25,722 nucleotides of DNA, from contig CBFGSA010000030.1 in NCBI GenBank assembly GCA_965651365.1, forward strand, positions 1-25,722, read 5' to 3'. The position numbers were made by a program, and so were the translations under genes. The notes under the pieces are model-generated. The model was not told the DNA's origin, ran no database searches, and worked only from the letters and a program-made list of their open reading frames with translations. Source of the DNA: DASSBG01 sp965651365 (GTDB lineage: Bacteria; Pseudomonadota; Gammaproteobacteria; Xanthomonadales; Rhodanobacteraceae). Within the stretch, counting starts at the first letter, position 1; each line of letters begins with the position of its first letter. Positions 7,665 to 17,398 of this stretch are shown here, piece by piece.

Positions 7665-8066
7665 ATGGTGGAACAAACAGCTCAGAATGCCAGCCTGGCG
7701 GGCCTGCGCGTCATGGTGATCGACGATTCGAAAACGATCCGTCGCACCGCCGAGACCCTGCTGCGCAAGGAGGGTTGTGACGTGGCGACCGCCGTGGACG
7801 GCTTCGAGGCCTTGTCGAAGATATCCGACCTGCAGCCGCAGATCATCTTTGTCGACATCATGATGCCGCGCCTGGATGGCTACCAGACCTGCGCCCTGAT
7901 CAAGAACAACCAGCAGTACAAGGCAACGCCGGTGATCATGCTCAGTTCCAAGGATGGCCTGTTCGACAAGGCGCGCGGCCGTATCGTCGGCTCGCAGCAG
8001 TATCTGACCAAACCGTTCACGCGCGAGGAGCTGCTCGGCGCCATTCGCAGTCACGTGTCGGCATGA
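7665..8066 (+). CDS. pilG: PilG, single-domain response regulator of twitching motility
   Basis: A 133-residue CheY-like receiver phosphorylated by ChpA; in Pseudomonas it promotes pilus extension and cAMP production. Asp20/Asp21 (VIDDSKTIRRTAETLL) form the acidic pocket, Asp64 in FVDIMMPRLDGYQTC is the phosphoacceptor, and YLTKPFTREELLGAI carries the conserved Lys. The signature IIFVDIMMPRLDGYQTCALI is strongly conserved in PilG. The ATG at 7665, with GGGGA a few bases upstream, gives the usual PilG length; an upstream in-frame ATG at 7629 would add 12 residues, lacks a good ribosome site and lies only about 13 bases after the predicted sigma-54 start. First gene of the pilG-chpC operon. Confidence 0.95.
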   Translation: MVEQTAQNASLAGLRVMVIDDSKTIRRTAETLLRKEGCDVATAVDGFEALSKISDLQPQIIFVDIMMPRLDGYQTCALIKNNQQYKATPVIMLSSKDGLFDKARGRIVGSQQYLTKPFTREELLGAIRSHVSA

Positions 8067-8100
8067 ATCGCCGGTCCCACTGAAATTTCAGGTTTACCTC

Positions 8101-8466
8101 ATGGCACATATTGTAATCGTTGATGACTCACCGACCGACGTGAAGGTATTGACCACCTTGCTGGAAAATGCCGGCCACAAGGTGTCCAGCGCCGGTGACG
8201 CCGACCAGGGCATTGCGCTGGTGCGCGAGCAGAAACCGGACCTGGTGCTGATGGACGTGATCATGCCAGGCACCAACGGCTTTCAGGCTACGCGCACACT
8301 GAGCAAGGACCCGGACACCGCGACCATTCCCGTGGTGATCGTGACTACCAAGTCGATGGAGACGGATCGCGTGTGGGGCATGCGCCAGGGTGCGCGGGCC
8401 TTTCTCACCAAGCCGGTGTCCGGCGAGGAGTTGCTGGACAGCATCAACAAGCAACTGAACGGCTGA
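8101..8466 (+). CDS. pilH: PilH, single-domain response regulator
   Basis: A 121-residue CheY-like receiver thought to oppose PilG by promoting pilus retraction or acting as a phosphate sink. Asp8/Asp9 in IVIVDDSPTDVKVL, phosphoacceptor Asp52 in VLMDVIMPGTNGFQATR, the VTTK switch segment and AFLTKPVSGEELL are all intact. It lies 34 bases after pilG and seven before pilI. Xylella is reported to lack pilH, so its presence separates this organism from that reduced arrangement. Confidence 0.95.
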   Translation: MAHIVIVDDSPTDVKVLTTLLENAGHKVSSAGDADQGIALVREQKPDLVLMDVIMPGTNGFQATRTLSKDPDTATIPVVIVTTKSMETDRVWGMRQGARAFLTKPVSGEELLDSINKQLNG

Positions 8467-8473
8467 TTCGAAC

Positions 8474-9028
8474 ATGACCCCTACCGAGCTCGCCCATTCA
8501 CACTCCCCGTTCGCGGTCCTGGCCGACTACGAGCGGCGCAGTCTCGAGCACGAGGCGGGTGCGCCCGAGGAGATCGAGGCCAGCGGATTGTGGCGCGGCA
8601 TCGGCTATCGCCTCGGTGAGCGCCGTTTTCTGAGCAGCATCAACGAAATTGCCGAATTGCTGGTGATGCCGACCCTGACCCTGGTGCCGGGTACCCGGGC
8701 CTGGGTGCTGGGCATTGCCAATGTGCGCGGCAACCTGGTGCCGGTGGTGGATCTGAACCAGTTTCTGTACGCCCGCAAGACCCAGCTGACCAATCGCAGC
8801 CGGATCCTGCTGGTACATCAACCAGGTGCCGCGCTGGGCCTGCTGGTGGATGAGGTGCTCGGGCAACGCAGTCTGAGTGAAGAGCAATTGAACGAGCTTG
8901 ATGAAGAGCAAGAAGAGCCGCTGCAGGATTATGTGGTCGGCACGATCCAATTGGGGGACCAGCATTGGGCGGTGTTCAGCATGACCGACCTGATCAAGGC
9001 AGGCCCATTCCAGCAAGCGGCGGTCTGA
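8474..9028 (+). CDS. pilI: PilI, CheW-like coupling protein
   Basis: A 184-residue adaptor expected to link the PilJ receptor to the ChpA kinase at the cell pole. After a variable ~38-residue N-terminus, a CheW fold spans about 45-178, with PGTRAWVLGIANVRGNLVPV and the LLVDEVLGQRSL strand pair typical of CheW. An acidic loop (ELDEEQEEPLQD) sits before the last strands. Starts seven bases after pilH with no strong ribosome site, consistent with translational coupling. Confidence 0.93.
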   Translation: MTPTELAHSHSPFAVLADYERRSLEHEAGAPEEIEASGLWRGIGYRLGERRFLSSINEIAELLVMPTLTLVPGTRAWVLGIANVRGNLVPVVDLNQFLYARKTQLTNRSRILLVHQPGAALGLLVDEVLGQRSLSEEQLNELDEEQEEPLQDYVVGTIQLGDQHWAVFSMTDLIKAGPFQQAAV

Positions 9029-9059
9029 TCCGGCGCATTCGAAGTACATGAGGTGAATC

Positions 9060-11267
9060 ATGAGTACGACAGGGGCACAAGGTAAGGAACGCACCAGCAG
9101 CTACGCCTGGTTGGTGGTCTTGCTTCTGGTGGCGATCATCTTCGCTGCCGTCGACTTCTTCTATCTGAACAGCGCCAACGCCGAGGATCGCCAGGCATCA
9201 ACCCTGGCCGCGCAGATCCAGGTGTCGTCGCAGCAGAATGCGAAGTTCGCACTGGAGGCGGCCGGCGGCAACGTCGACTCCTTTGCCGAACTGTCGAATA
9301 CCAGTGACGCCATTTCCACGGCGGTCAAGCGCCTGCAAAACGGTGATCCGTCCACCGGCATGCCTTCCTACGGCGACAAGGGCGGCAAGGTGGGCCAGGC
9401 GGTTTCCCGACTGTCCGGTGCGTGGAACCAGTTGCAGGGCGAGGTTGGCAAGATTCTGGCCAACAAGGAGACGGTGATCGACTCCTCGCAGCGCGTGGAC
9501 GCCTTCGCGCGCCAGATCGGCATCCTCAACTCGCGCATGGATCAGGTGGTCAACATTCTGCTGCAGGGCGGATCGGCAGCCCAGGTGTTCAATGCCTCGC
9601 GCCAAAGCCTGCTCGGTGACCGCATGTTGCGCCGCGTGCAGACCATCGTGCAGGGCGGCGATGACGCGGCTGCGGCAGCGGACGGCCTCAACCGCGACGC
9701 CGAGCTGTACGGCGCCGTGCTGAACGGCCTGCTGGAAGGCAACCCCAGCCTCAACATCCGTCCGATCCAGAATCGCAATGCGCAGGAAATCCTCCAGGGC
9801 ATCCACGACACCTGGAACCAGATGATCACGCCGACCAAGCCCGGCGTCGAAAGCAACGCCGATGCGGCCGCGACCGACGGTGCCGCGCCGGCCAATGCCG
9901 GGTCGGTTGCCGCTGCCGGCTCGGTGGCAGCGGCAGCCAGCGCCGCGGCCAACGATCAGGCCGCGTCGGCCGGGTCCGAGGTCAAGCGGGTCAGCTTCGA
10001 GGGTGCTGTGCCGGCGCTGCTGGATGCCGCACCGACCCTGCAATCGGTCAAGTACGCCGCCACCCAGGCCTCGCTGGATTCACAGAACGTGCTGCTGCGC
10101 GCCAACGAAGTCTCCAGCGCAGTCGATGACCTGCCCGGTTCGCGCCTGTTCCCGAACGTGTGGTGGGGCCTGCTGGCTGCCGTCGCCGCTGCCGCCTTCG
10201 CCATCTTGCTGGTGTTGGCCCTGGTGCGTGACCAGCGTCGCCGCTACCAGGTTACCGCCGAGCTGAACCAGCGCAACCAGGAGGCCATTCTGCGCCTGCT
10301 GGACGAGATGGGCTCGCTGGCCGAAGGCGACCTGACCGTGAAGGCGACCGTGACCGAGGACATCACCGGCGCCATCGCCGACTCGGTGAACTTCGCGGTC
10401 GAGGCGCTGCGCTCCCTGGTGACCACCATCAACGAAACGGCGGTGCAGGTATCGGCCGCGGCCCAGGAGACCCAGGCCACCGCCATGAACCTGGCCGATG
10501 CCGCGCAGCACCAGGCGCGCCAGATCACCACCGCATCGGCGGCCATCAACGAAATGGCGACCTCCATTGACGGCGTGTCGAAGAACTCGGCCGAGAGCGC
10601 CGAGGTGGCCCAGCGCTCGGTGGAAATCGCCTCCAAGGGCGCCGGTATCGTGCGTCAGACAATTGAAGGCATGGACTCGATTCGCGACCAGATCCAGGAG
10701 ACCTCGAAACGGATCAAGCGGCTGGGTGAATCGTCGCAGGAGATCGGCTCGATCGTGGAACTGATCAACGACATTGCCGAGCAGACCAACATTCTGTCGC
10801 TGAACGCTGCCATTCAGGCCGCATCGGCCGGCGAGGCCGGTCGCGGTTTCGCGGTCGTGGCCGACGAAGTGCAGCGCCTGGCGGAACGCTCGGCCAACGC
10901 GACCAAGCGAATCGAGACCCTGGTGCAGACGATTCAGTCCGACACCAACGAGGCGGTCAGCTCGATGGAACAGACCACCACCGAGGTGGTCAACGGCGCC
11001 CGTCTGGCCGAGGACGCCGGTACCGCACTGGGCGAGATCGAAAAGGTGTCGAGCGACCTGGCCGGCCTGATTCGGAACATTTCCGCATCGGCCAAGCAGC
11101 AGTCGGCGGCCGCCACCAACATTTCCGACACCATGAACGTGATTCAGGAAATTACCTCGCAGACTTCGGTCGGCGCCAGCCAGACTGCCGAGTCGATCGG
11201 CAACCTGGCCGGACTGGCCGGCGACCTGCGACGGTCGGTGGCCGACTTCAAGCTGCCGGGAGACTGA
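9060..11267 (+). CDS. pilJ: PilJ, methyl-accepting receptor of the Pil-Chp system
   Basis: A 735-residue inner-membrane chemoreceptor. Transmembrane helix 1 is at about 17-37 and helix 2 at 367-389, enclosing a ~330-residue periplasmic part. A HAMP-like segment (~390-445) leads into a long cytoplasmic coiled coil whose tip, beginning LINDIAEQTNILSLNAAIQA at residue 568, carries the PilJ-type variant (IQAASAGEAGRGF rather than IEAARAGE). Residues ~266-305 are a very Ala-rich, low-complexity stretch (GSVAAAGSVAAAASAAAN) that makes the protein longer than P. aeruginosa PilJ (682). A good ribosome site, AGGTGA (9051-9056), precedes the ATG. It is followed by 109 non-coding bases and chpA; pilK, which occupies this position in Pseudomonas, is absent. 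Confidence 0.95.
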   Translation: MSTTGAQGKERTSSYAWLVVLLLVAIIFAAVDFFYLNSANAEDRQASTLAAQIQVSSQQNAKFALEAAGGNVDSFAELSNTSDAISTAVKRLQNGDPSTGMPSYGDKGGKVGQAVSRLSGAWNQLQGEVGKILANKETVIDSSQRVDAFARQIGILNSRMDQVVNILLQGGSAAQVFNASRQSLLGDRMLRRVQTIVQGGDDAAAAADGLNRDAELYGAVLNGLLEGNPSLNIRPIQNRNAQEILQGIHDTWNQMITPTKPGVESNADAAATDGAAPANAGSVAAAGSVAAAASAAANDQAASAGSEVKRVSFEGAVPALLDAAPTLQSVKYAATQASLDSQNVLLRANEVSSAVDDLPGSRLFPNVWWGLLAAVAAAAFAILLVLALVRDQRRRYQVTAELNQRNQEAILRLLDEMGSLAEGDLTVKATVTEDITGAIADSVNFAVEALRSLVTTINETAVQVSAAAQETQATAMNLADAAQHQARQITTASAAINEMATSIDGVSKNSAESAEVAQRSVEIASKGAGIVRQTIEGMDSIRDQIQETSKRIKRLGESSQEIGSIVELINDIAEQTNILSLNAAIQAASAGEAGRGFAVVADEVQRLAERSANATKRIETLVQTIQSDTNEAVSSMEQTTTEVVNGARLAEDAGTALGEIEKVSSDLAGLIRNISASAKQQSAAATNISDTMNVIQEITSQTSVGASQTAESIGNLAGLAGDLRRSVADFKLPGD

Positions 11268-11376
11268 TCCGGTCGCCGGGCCGGATTGCACGATGGCGTC
11301 CGCGGCTTTTGATTGCCGCGTGGCAGGGGAAGCCACCGAATGAGCGGTGGCCCAGGGATAACAGCAGGTTGCGCGC

Positions 11377-14300
11377 ATGAATGCTGACAACAACACAGAC
11401 TTCACCACCCTGAGCTGGGTCAAGCGCGAGCTGGACGAGACGCTGGGCCAGGCACGCCAGGCGCTGGAAGCCTACGTGGATGATCCCGGCGACGAGCAGT
11501 TGATGCGTGATTGCACCCGGTGCCTGCACCAGGTGCACGGCACCTTGCGCATGGTCGAAATGTACGGCGCGGCCATGGTGGTCGAGGAGATGGAATCGCT
11601 GGCCGATGCGGTCATCGACGGCAAGGTCGAAGATCCCAACGAAGCCTACGGCGTGCTGATGCGCGGCATGGTGCAGACGCCCGATTATCTGGAGCGTGTG
11701 CAGAGCGGCCATCGCGATATTCCGGTGGTGCTTCTGCCGCTTCTGAACGACCTGCGTGCGGCGCGCGGCGAGCGCAAGCTCAGCGAAGCGGTGCTGTTTG
11801 CGCCAAACCTGAATGCCGATCTGCCCGATGATGCGCCGGGCGCGGAAGTCCCGCTGACCCAGGACGCGCAGCGCCAGCAGGTCACTGCGCTGCGCGCCCA
11901 GTTCCAGGTGCCGTTGCTGGCCTGGATGCGCAATCCCGACGACACCTCGAAACTGGCGACCCTGCGCTCGATGCTGGACCAGATTGCCCAAACCTGCCAC
12001 AGCACCACGGGTCGCCGTTTGTGGTGGATTGCCGGCGGTGTGCTGGAAGGGCTGGAGAACAACCAGCTCGATGAACAGCGTGGCGATCTGCGGCCTCTGG
12101 TCGGTCGCGTCGATCGCGCCATCAAGCAGCTTGTCGACGGCGGCGAAATGGCGCTGGCCAAGGGCGATGCCGAAGACCTGGCGCGCCAGATGCTGTACCA
12201 CGTGGCGCAGTCCAGCAGCGAAAGCGGAAGGCTGGGTGCGCTGCGCAAGACCTATTCGCTCAGCGATGCGGTCCCCGATGCTGCCGAAGTCGAGCACGCG
12301 CAAAGCGCGATGAGCGGCCACAACCGCGCGCTGCTGGATACCGTTTCCGGCGCGATCAAGGAAGACCTGCTGCGGGTCAAGGACGCACTCGACATCTTCT
12401 TGCGCAAGCCCGACGCCGCCGCCGCCGAGCTGGAGCCGCAGGTGGAAGTGCTCGACCGCGTGTCCGATACCCTGGGCATGCTCGGTCTGCCGGTTCCCAG
12501 CCGCGTCATCGACGAACAGCACCAGTTGATGCAGAGCATCGTCGACGGCAGCCATGTGCATGATGAAAGCACATTGCTGGACATCGCCGGCGCGCTGCTC
12601 TACGTCGAATCGTCACTGGACGACCATATCGAAAATCTGGGCACACAGGCGGCGATCCCGGCTGCAGGCGAGGGCATTGACGAACCGCTCACGGCCGAGG
12701 CGCGCCGCGTTCACGATGCCCTGATGTCCGAGGCGGCGGTCAACCTGGGCAAGGTCAAGAACGACATCACCGCCTTCATCGAGACCCCGTGGGATCACCG
12801 CGAAGTTGCACAGATTCCGCAACTGCTGGAAGAGATCGGCGGTGCGATGCGGATGCTGGATGTGCAGCGACCGGCCGATCTGCTCAACGGCATCAGTCGC
12901 TTCGTGCACAACGAGCTGATCGTCGACCGGCGCGTGCCCACTGCCGAACAGATGGAAAAGCTGGCCGATGCGCTGGCCTCGTTCGAATACTACCTGGAGG
13001 CGGCGCGCGAGCACCGTGCGGGCCGCGAGCGGATTCTGGATGTCACCCAGCAGAGCCTGGCTGCCATCGGCTACTGGCCGGTACCCGCATTGCGTCAGCC
13101 GGCCGAACCGGTGGCCGACGAGCTGGACGAGTCGGTCAGCATCGCCCATGGCGAGAGCCTGGAAGATCTGGTGGTTGGCGAGCAGCCCGATACCGCACCC
13201 GCCGACCACAACGTGGACGGCTTGCGCCTGACCGAAACGCAAGCCACGGCGCCGCCGGAAGGTGACGCCGAGCAGGACTGGATCGAAATCGAGGAACAGA
13301 TCGAGGAGGAAGTGCCGGTCGAGGACGATGCCGTGGAAGGCGGCTTCCAGGCGGTGTCCGACGAGATCGACGAGGACATCCGCGAGGTCTTCGTCGAGGA
13401 GTTCGAGGAAGAAATTGCCGGACTCGACGCGCGCGTGATGGCCTGGAAGCTCGACACCAGCGACATGTCCGAGCTGAAGAACATCCGCCGCACCTTCCAT
13501 ACGCTCAAGGGCTCCGGTCGCCTGGTTGGCGCACTTGGCGTCGGCGAGTTCAGCTGGAAGGTCGAGAACATGCTCAATCGTGTACTCGACAACACCATCG
13601 AGCCCAGCGACGAGGTGCTGGCGCTGCTCGATCACGCGGTTGCGGCATTGCCGGACCTGCTGGGGCGCCTCAAGGGCGAGCCTGCCGGCAACGCCCCGAT
13701 CAGCGCCATCATGAAGACAGCCGACAAGCTGGCCGAGGGCGAGTCGGCCCGCGTCGAAGACATCAAGCCCAGCGGCACTCGCACCGTGGTGCGCACCGTC
13801 AAGCGCCGCGTGCCGCGCCCGGCACCGGAAGTGCCAACCGACACGCTCGGCGAGATGGGCCTGCAGGCGGAAACCGAAGGCAGCGCAGCCGAACCGGTCG
13901 AAGAGATCGAACGAGCGGAGGCGTCCCTGCCCGCGCCGGTGCTGCCGCCCATCGATCCGGTATTGCTGGACATCCTGCGCAGCGAAGTGGAGCAGCATGT
14001 CGGCGTGATGCGCGAATTCTGCGCCGAGCATGCCGACGCCGAATCCCCGGTCCGCGTGCGCGAAAAACTTCTGCGTTCGGTACACACGCTGAGCGGTGCC
14101 GTGGCCATGGTCGACATCCCGGTGCTGGTGCGGATCCTGGCGCCGCTGGAAAGTTACCTGAAGCGCCTGCGCGCGCACGAGTCGGAATTGCCGCAGCTCG
14201 GCCTGGAGGTGCTGTCCGAGAGTGCGCAAACGGTCGAAGAAGTGATGCGTCAGTTCGACAGCGACGCTCCGAAACTGCCGGAATGCGATGGCCTGGTGGC

Positions 14301-17300
14301 GCGCATCAGCAGCTTGCGCGACAGCCTGCCCGAACCACCCATGGCGCATCCGCTGTTTGACGAGCTTGTCGAGGAAGCGGCTTCCGACGTGCACGATGCA
14401 AGCGAGGAAGCGGCCGGCCCGTCCGCGCCTGAAATCGAAGCTGTCGACTTGTCCGCGCACAGCGGCGAGGTGGCTGCACCGACTGATGCAGGTGCTGCCG
14501 ATGAAGTCGAGAATGCGGACGACGACGGGCATGAGTGGTTGCGGCGCGAAATTGAGGATGCCGCGCTGGACCTGCCCGATTCCGGGGATGCCGAATCCGG
14601 TGCCGAGCCGGCCCGTGAAGCCGACGAGTCCGCGCAGAGCGTCACGGCGTTCGATGCCGATGCCACGTTTGGATCGGAAAGCGTCCCGCTCGACGACAGC
14701 AGCGACGAGGCAGCGCCGGGGCCGGAATTCGAGACTGCCTCCGACGAGCAGGATCTGGACGAAGCAATGGCGGCGCAGGATACGCCTGTGGAAGACCAGG
14801 TCGAGCCGGAAATTGCGAACGAACCCGAAGCCGAGCCTGCTGCCGAGGCATTCGCCGAAGCCGGCGAGGATGTGCCTGCCGAAAGCGGGCTCGAAGCGGA
14901 AGCTGAACTCGAAGCCGAGCCAGAACCGCAGCCCGATGCCATTCCCGAGGCGGCAGCCGCTGCCGCGCCGACCATCCGCTTCCCGGACGACCCGCAACCC
15001 GACACCGCACTGGATATTCCAGACCTGGACGCCGATCTGCTGGAGATCTTCGTGCAGGAAGCCAGCGAAATCCTGGATGAGGCCGAAGGCACCATGGCAT
15101 CGCTGCGCGATCGTCCAAGCGATCAGGCGCCGCTAGCCAGCCTGCAACGCGATCTGCATACCCTCAAGGGCGGTGCGCGCATGGCCAGCCTGGCACCGAT
15201 CGGCGATCTCGGGCACACCATGGAATCCCTTCTGGAGGCCATGGCTGACGGGCAGTGCGAGGTCACACCGGAAACCATCGAGGCCCTGGAACACGGCTTC
15301 GACCTGCTGCACCGGATGGTGCAACGGGTTCGCAACGGCATGGCCGTGGCCACACCGCACAACGCCATCGACTACCTCCTGGCCCTGCTCAAGGGCGACA
15401 CCGTGGAAGCCGCAGAGGATACCGTCCCTGCGACCGAGTCAACAGCGCCAAGCGAAGTCGACGCCGAAGCTGAAGCTGCACCGGTGCCGAAGAAGGCGCC
15501 ACGGCCGCGCCCGAGCGTGGAGCGCACCCCGGCGGTCGCCGAAGCACGCGCACCGCAGGAAATGATCCGCGTGCGTTCGGACCTGCTCGACTCGCTGGTC
15601 AATGCGGCCGGCGAAGTGTCGATTTATCGCGCGCGCCTGGAAGAGCAGATTTCCACCTTCCGCTTCAACCTGGTCGAGTTCGACCAGACCACCAACCGTC
15701 TGCGCGAACAGTTGCGCAAGATGGAGATCGAGACCGAGGCACAGATCATCGCGCGCTACCAGCGCGAGCAGGAGGAAGCCGGAGAGAGCGGCTTCGACCC
15801 GCTCGAACTGGACCGCTTCTCGCAGTTGCAGCAGTATTCGCGGGCTCTGGCCGAGTCGGTGTCCGACCTGATGTCCATTCAGGGGCTGCTGGACGATCTG
15901 ACGCGCCAGTCGGAAACCCTGCTGTTGCAGCAGTCGCGCGTGAGCTCCGACTTGCAGGAAGGCCTGATGCGTACCCGCATGGTGCCCTTCGATTCGCTGG
16001 TGCCGAGTCTGCGCCGCACCCTGCGCCAGGCTGCACAGGAAACCGGCAAGCGGGCGCAACTGCACATCTCCGGGGCCCAGGGCGAAATGGATCGCAACCT
16101 GCTGGAACGCGTCAAGGCGCCATTCGAGCACATGCTGCGCAATGCCATGGCGCACGGCATCGAGAGCGTCGAGGAGCGCCGCCGGCTGGGCAAGCCGGCC
16201 GAAGGCAACGTCAACATCGCGGTCAGCCGTGACGCCACCGAGGTTGTCATCACGGTCAGCGATGACGGTGCCGGCATCAACCTCGATGCCGTGCGGGCCA
16301 AGGCCATCGAGCGCGGTCTGATGAAGGCGGACGCCCAGCTCAGTCATCGCGACATCTATGCCTTCATGCTGGAAACCGGCTTCTCGACCGCCGCCGAAGT
16401 CACCAAGCTGGCCGGGCGCGGTGTGGGCCTGGACGTGGTGGCCAGCGAGATCAAGCAGCTTGGCGGCACCCTGGCGATCGACTCCGAACGCGGCAAGGGC
16501 ACCACCTTCACGATCCGGCTGCCGTTCACGCTGGCGGTGACCCAGGCCATTCTGATCAGCATCGGCGAGCACATCTTTGCCGTGCCCATGACCTCGATCC
16601 AGGGTGTGGCGCGCATTGCCGGCGAAGACCTGCGCCAGCGGCTGGAAGACTCCGAGTCGGAATACATTTACGCCGGCGAAGGCTACCGCCTGTACGATCT
16701 GGCCAGCCTGCTGGACATGCCGACCCCGCAATTGTCCGACGAGGCTCAGGTGCCCATGCTGATGACGCGGACCGGCGACCAGCGTGCGGCCGTGCGCATC
16801 GACAATGTGGTCGGTTCTCGCGAAATCGTGGTCAAGCCGGTCGGCCCGCAGGTCAGTTCGGTGCCCGGCATCTTCGGCGCCACCATCATGGGTGACGGCT
16901 CGGTGGTGATGATTCTCGACCTGGCGCCACTGGTCCGGCGCCATGTTGCCCTGCGCCAGGATCTGGAAGGTGCCGACATCCAGGTGCTGCGCCCGGCCGA
17001 AGTCGAGCAGGCCGAGCGCATCCGGCCACTGATCATGGTGGTGGACGATTCCATCACCATGCGCAAGGTCACCACCCGCACGCTGGAGCGCAACGAACTG
17101 GACGTGCTCACCGCCAAGGACGGTCTGGATGCGGTCGAAAAGCTGCAGGAACACGTGCCCGATCTGATGTTGCTGGACATCGAGATGCCGCGTATGGACG
17201 GCTACGAGCTGGCAACCTACATGCGCAACGATCCGCGCCTGAAGGACGTGCCGATCATCATGGTCACCTCGCGTACCGGCGAGAAGCATCGCCAGCGCGC

Positions 17301-17394
17301 GCTGGAGCTGGGCGTCAAGCGCTATCTCGGCAAGCCGTATCAGGAAGCCGATCTGCTGAGCAACATTACCGAAGCCCTGGCTGATCGTGTCTGA
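11377..17394 (+). CDS. chpA: ChpA/PilL hybrid histidine kinase with multiple HPt domains, CheA core and receiver
   Basis: A 2005-residue CheA-type kinase phosphorylating PilG and PilH. Clear HPt sites are His708 (FHTLKGSGRL), His903 (VHTLSGAVAM) and His1261 (LHTLKGGARM); the N-terminal His51 (LHQVHGTLRM) and the segment around His208 (CHSTTGRR) are degenerate. Acidic disordered linkers lie at about 580-650 and 990-1205. Then a dimerisation helix region (from ~1390, IRVRSDLLDSLVNAAGEV), HATPase with N-box HMLRNAMAHG (His1585-), DDGAGI (1629-) and GRGVGL (1680-), a CheW domain (~1715-1855) and a receiver with phosphoacceptor Asp1934 (LLDIEMPRMDGYE). P. aeruginosa ChpA is longer (2472) with more phosphotransfer domains. 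ChpB begins four bases after the stop, or overlaps if a GTG start is used. Confidence 0.95.
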   Translation: MNADNNTDFTTLSWVKRELDETLGQARQALEAYVDDPGDEQLMRDCTRCLHQVHGTLRMVEMYGAAMVVEEMESLADAVIDGKVEDPNEAYGVLMRGMVQTPDYLERVQSGHRDIPVVLLPLLNDLRAARGERKLSEAVLFAPNLNADLPDDAPGAEVPLTQDAQRQQVTALRAQFQVPLLAWMRNPDDTSKLATLRSMLDQIAQTCHSTTGRRLWWIAGGVLEGLENNQLDEQRGDLRPLVGRVDRAIKQLVDGGEMALAKGDAEDLARQMLYHVAQSSSESGRLGALRKTYSLSDAVPDAAEVEHAQSAMSGHNRALLDTVSGAIKEDLLRVKDALDIFLRKPDAAAAELEPQVEVLDRVSDTLGMLGLPVPSRVIDEQHQLMQSIVDGSHVHDESTLLDIAGALLYVESSLDDHIENLGTQAAIPAAGEGIDEPLTAEARRVHDALMSEAAVNLGKVKNDITAFIETPWDHREVAQIPQLLEEIGGAMRMLDVQRPADLLNGISRFVHNELIVDRRVPTAEQMEKLADALASFEYYLEAAREHRAGRERILDVTQQSLAAIGYWPVPALRQPAEPVADELDESVSIAHGESLEDLVVGEQPDTAPADHNVDGLRLTETQATAPPEGDAEQDWIEIEEQIEEEVPVEDDAVEGGFQAVSDEIDEDIREVFVEEFEEEIAGLDARVMAWKLDTSDMSELKNIRRTFHTLKGSGRLVGALGVGEFSWKVENMLNRVLDNTIEPSDEVLALLDHAVAALPDLLGRLKGEPAGNAPISAIMKTADKLAEGESARVEDIKPSGTRTVVRTVKRRVPRPAPEVPTDTLGEMGLQAETEGSAAEPVEEIERAEASLPAPVLPPIDPVLLDILRSEVEQHVGVMREFCAEHADAESPVRVREKLLRSVHTLSGAVAMVDIPVLVRILAPLESYLKRLRAHESELPQLGLEVLSESAQTVEEVMRQFDSDAPKLPECDGLVARISSLRDSLPEPPMAHPLFDELVEEAASDVHDASEEAAGPSAPEIEAVDLSAHSGEVAAPTDAGAADEVENADDDGHEWLRREIEDAALDLPDSGDAESGAEPAREADESAQSVTAFDADATFGSESVPLDDSSDEAAPGPEFETASDEQDLDEAMAAQDTPVEDQVEPEIANEPEAEPAAEAFAEAGEDVPAESGLEAEAELEAEPEPQPDAIPEAAAAAAPTIRFPDDPQPDTALDIPDLDADLLEIFVQEASEILDEAEGTMASLRDRPSDQAPLASLQRDLHTLKGGARMASLAPIGDLGHTMESLLEAMADGQCEVTPETIEALEHGFDLLHRMVQRVRNGMAVATPHNAIDYLLALLKGDTVEAAEDTVPATESTAPSEVDAEAEAAPVPKKAPRPRPSVERTPAVAEARAPQEMIRVRSDLLDSLVNAAGEVSIYRARLEEQISTFRFNLVEFDQTTNRLREQLRKMEIETEAQIIARYQREQEEAGESGFDPLELDRFSQLQQYSRALAESVSDLMSIQGLLDDLTRQSETLLLQQSRVSSDLQEGLMRTRMVPFDSLVPSLRRTLRQAAQETGKRAQLHISGAQGEMDRNLLERVKAPFEHMLRNAMAHGIESVEERRRLGKPAEGNVNIAVSRDATEVVITVSDDGAGINLDAVRAKAIERGLMKADAQLSHRDIYAFMLETGFSTAAEVTKLAGRGVGLDVVASEIKQLGGTLAIDSERGKGTTFTIRLPFTLAVTQAILISIGEHIFAVPMTSIQGVARIAGEDLRQRLEDSESEYIYAGEGYRLYDLASLLDMPTPQLSDEAQVPMLMTRTGDQRAAVRIDNVVGSREIVVKPVGPQVSSVPGIFGATIMGDGSVVMILDLAPLVRRHVALRQDLEGADIQVLRPAEVEQAERIRPLIMVVDDSITMRKVTTRTLERNELDVLTAKDGLDAVEKLQEHVPDLMLLDIEMPRMDGYELATYMRNDPRLKDVPIIMVTSRTGEKHRQRALELGVKRYLGKPYQEADLLSNITEALADRV

Positions 17395-17398
17395 CAGC

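Noticed and set aside
8101..8117. TGGCACATATTGTA as a second sigma-54 site at the pilH start
   Set aside because: The -12 GC is missing and the sequence is the pilH start codon region itself.
12613..14997. Long antisense frame (794 codons) and Ser-rich antisense frames within chpA and chpB
   Set aside because: They mirror the Asp/Glu/Ala-rich coding strand and have no start signals or family features; the sense genes are certain.
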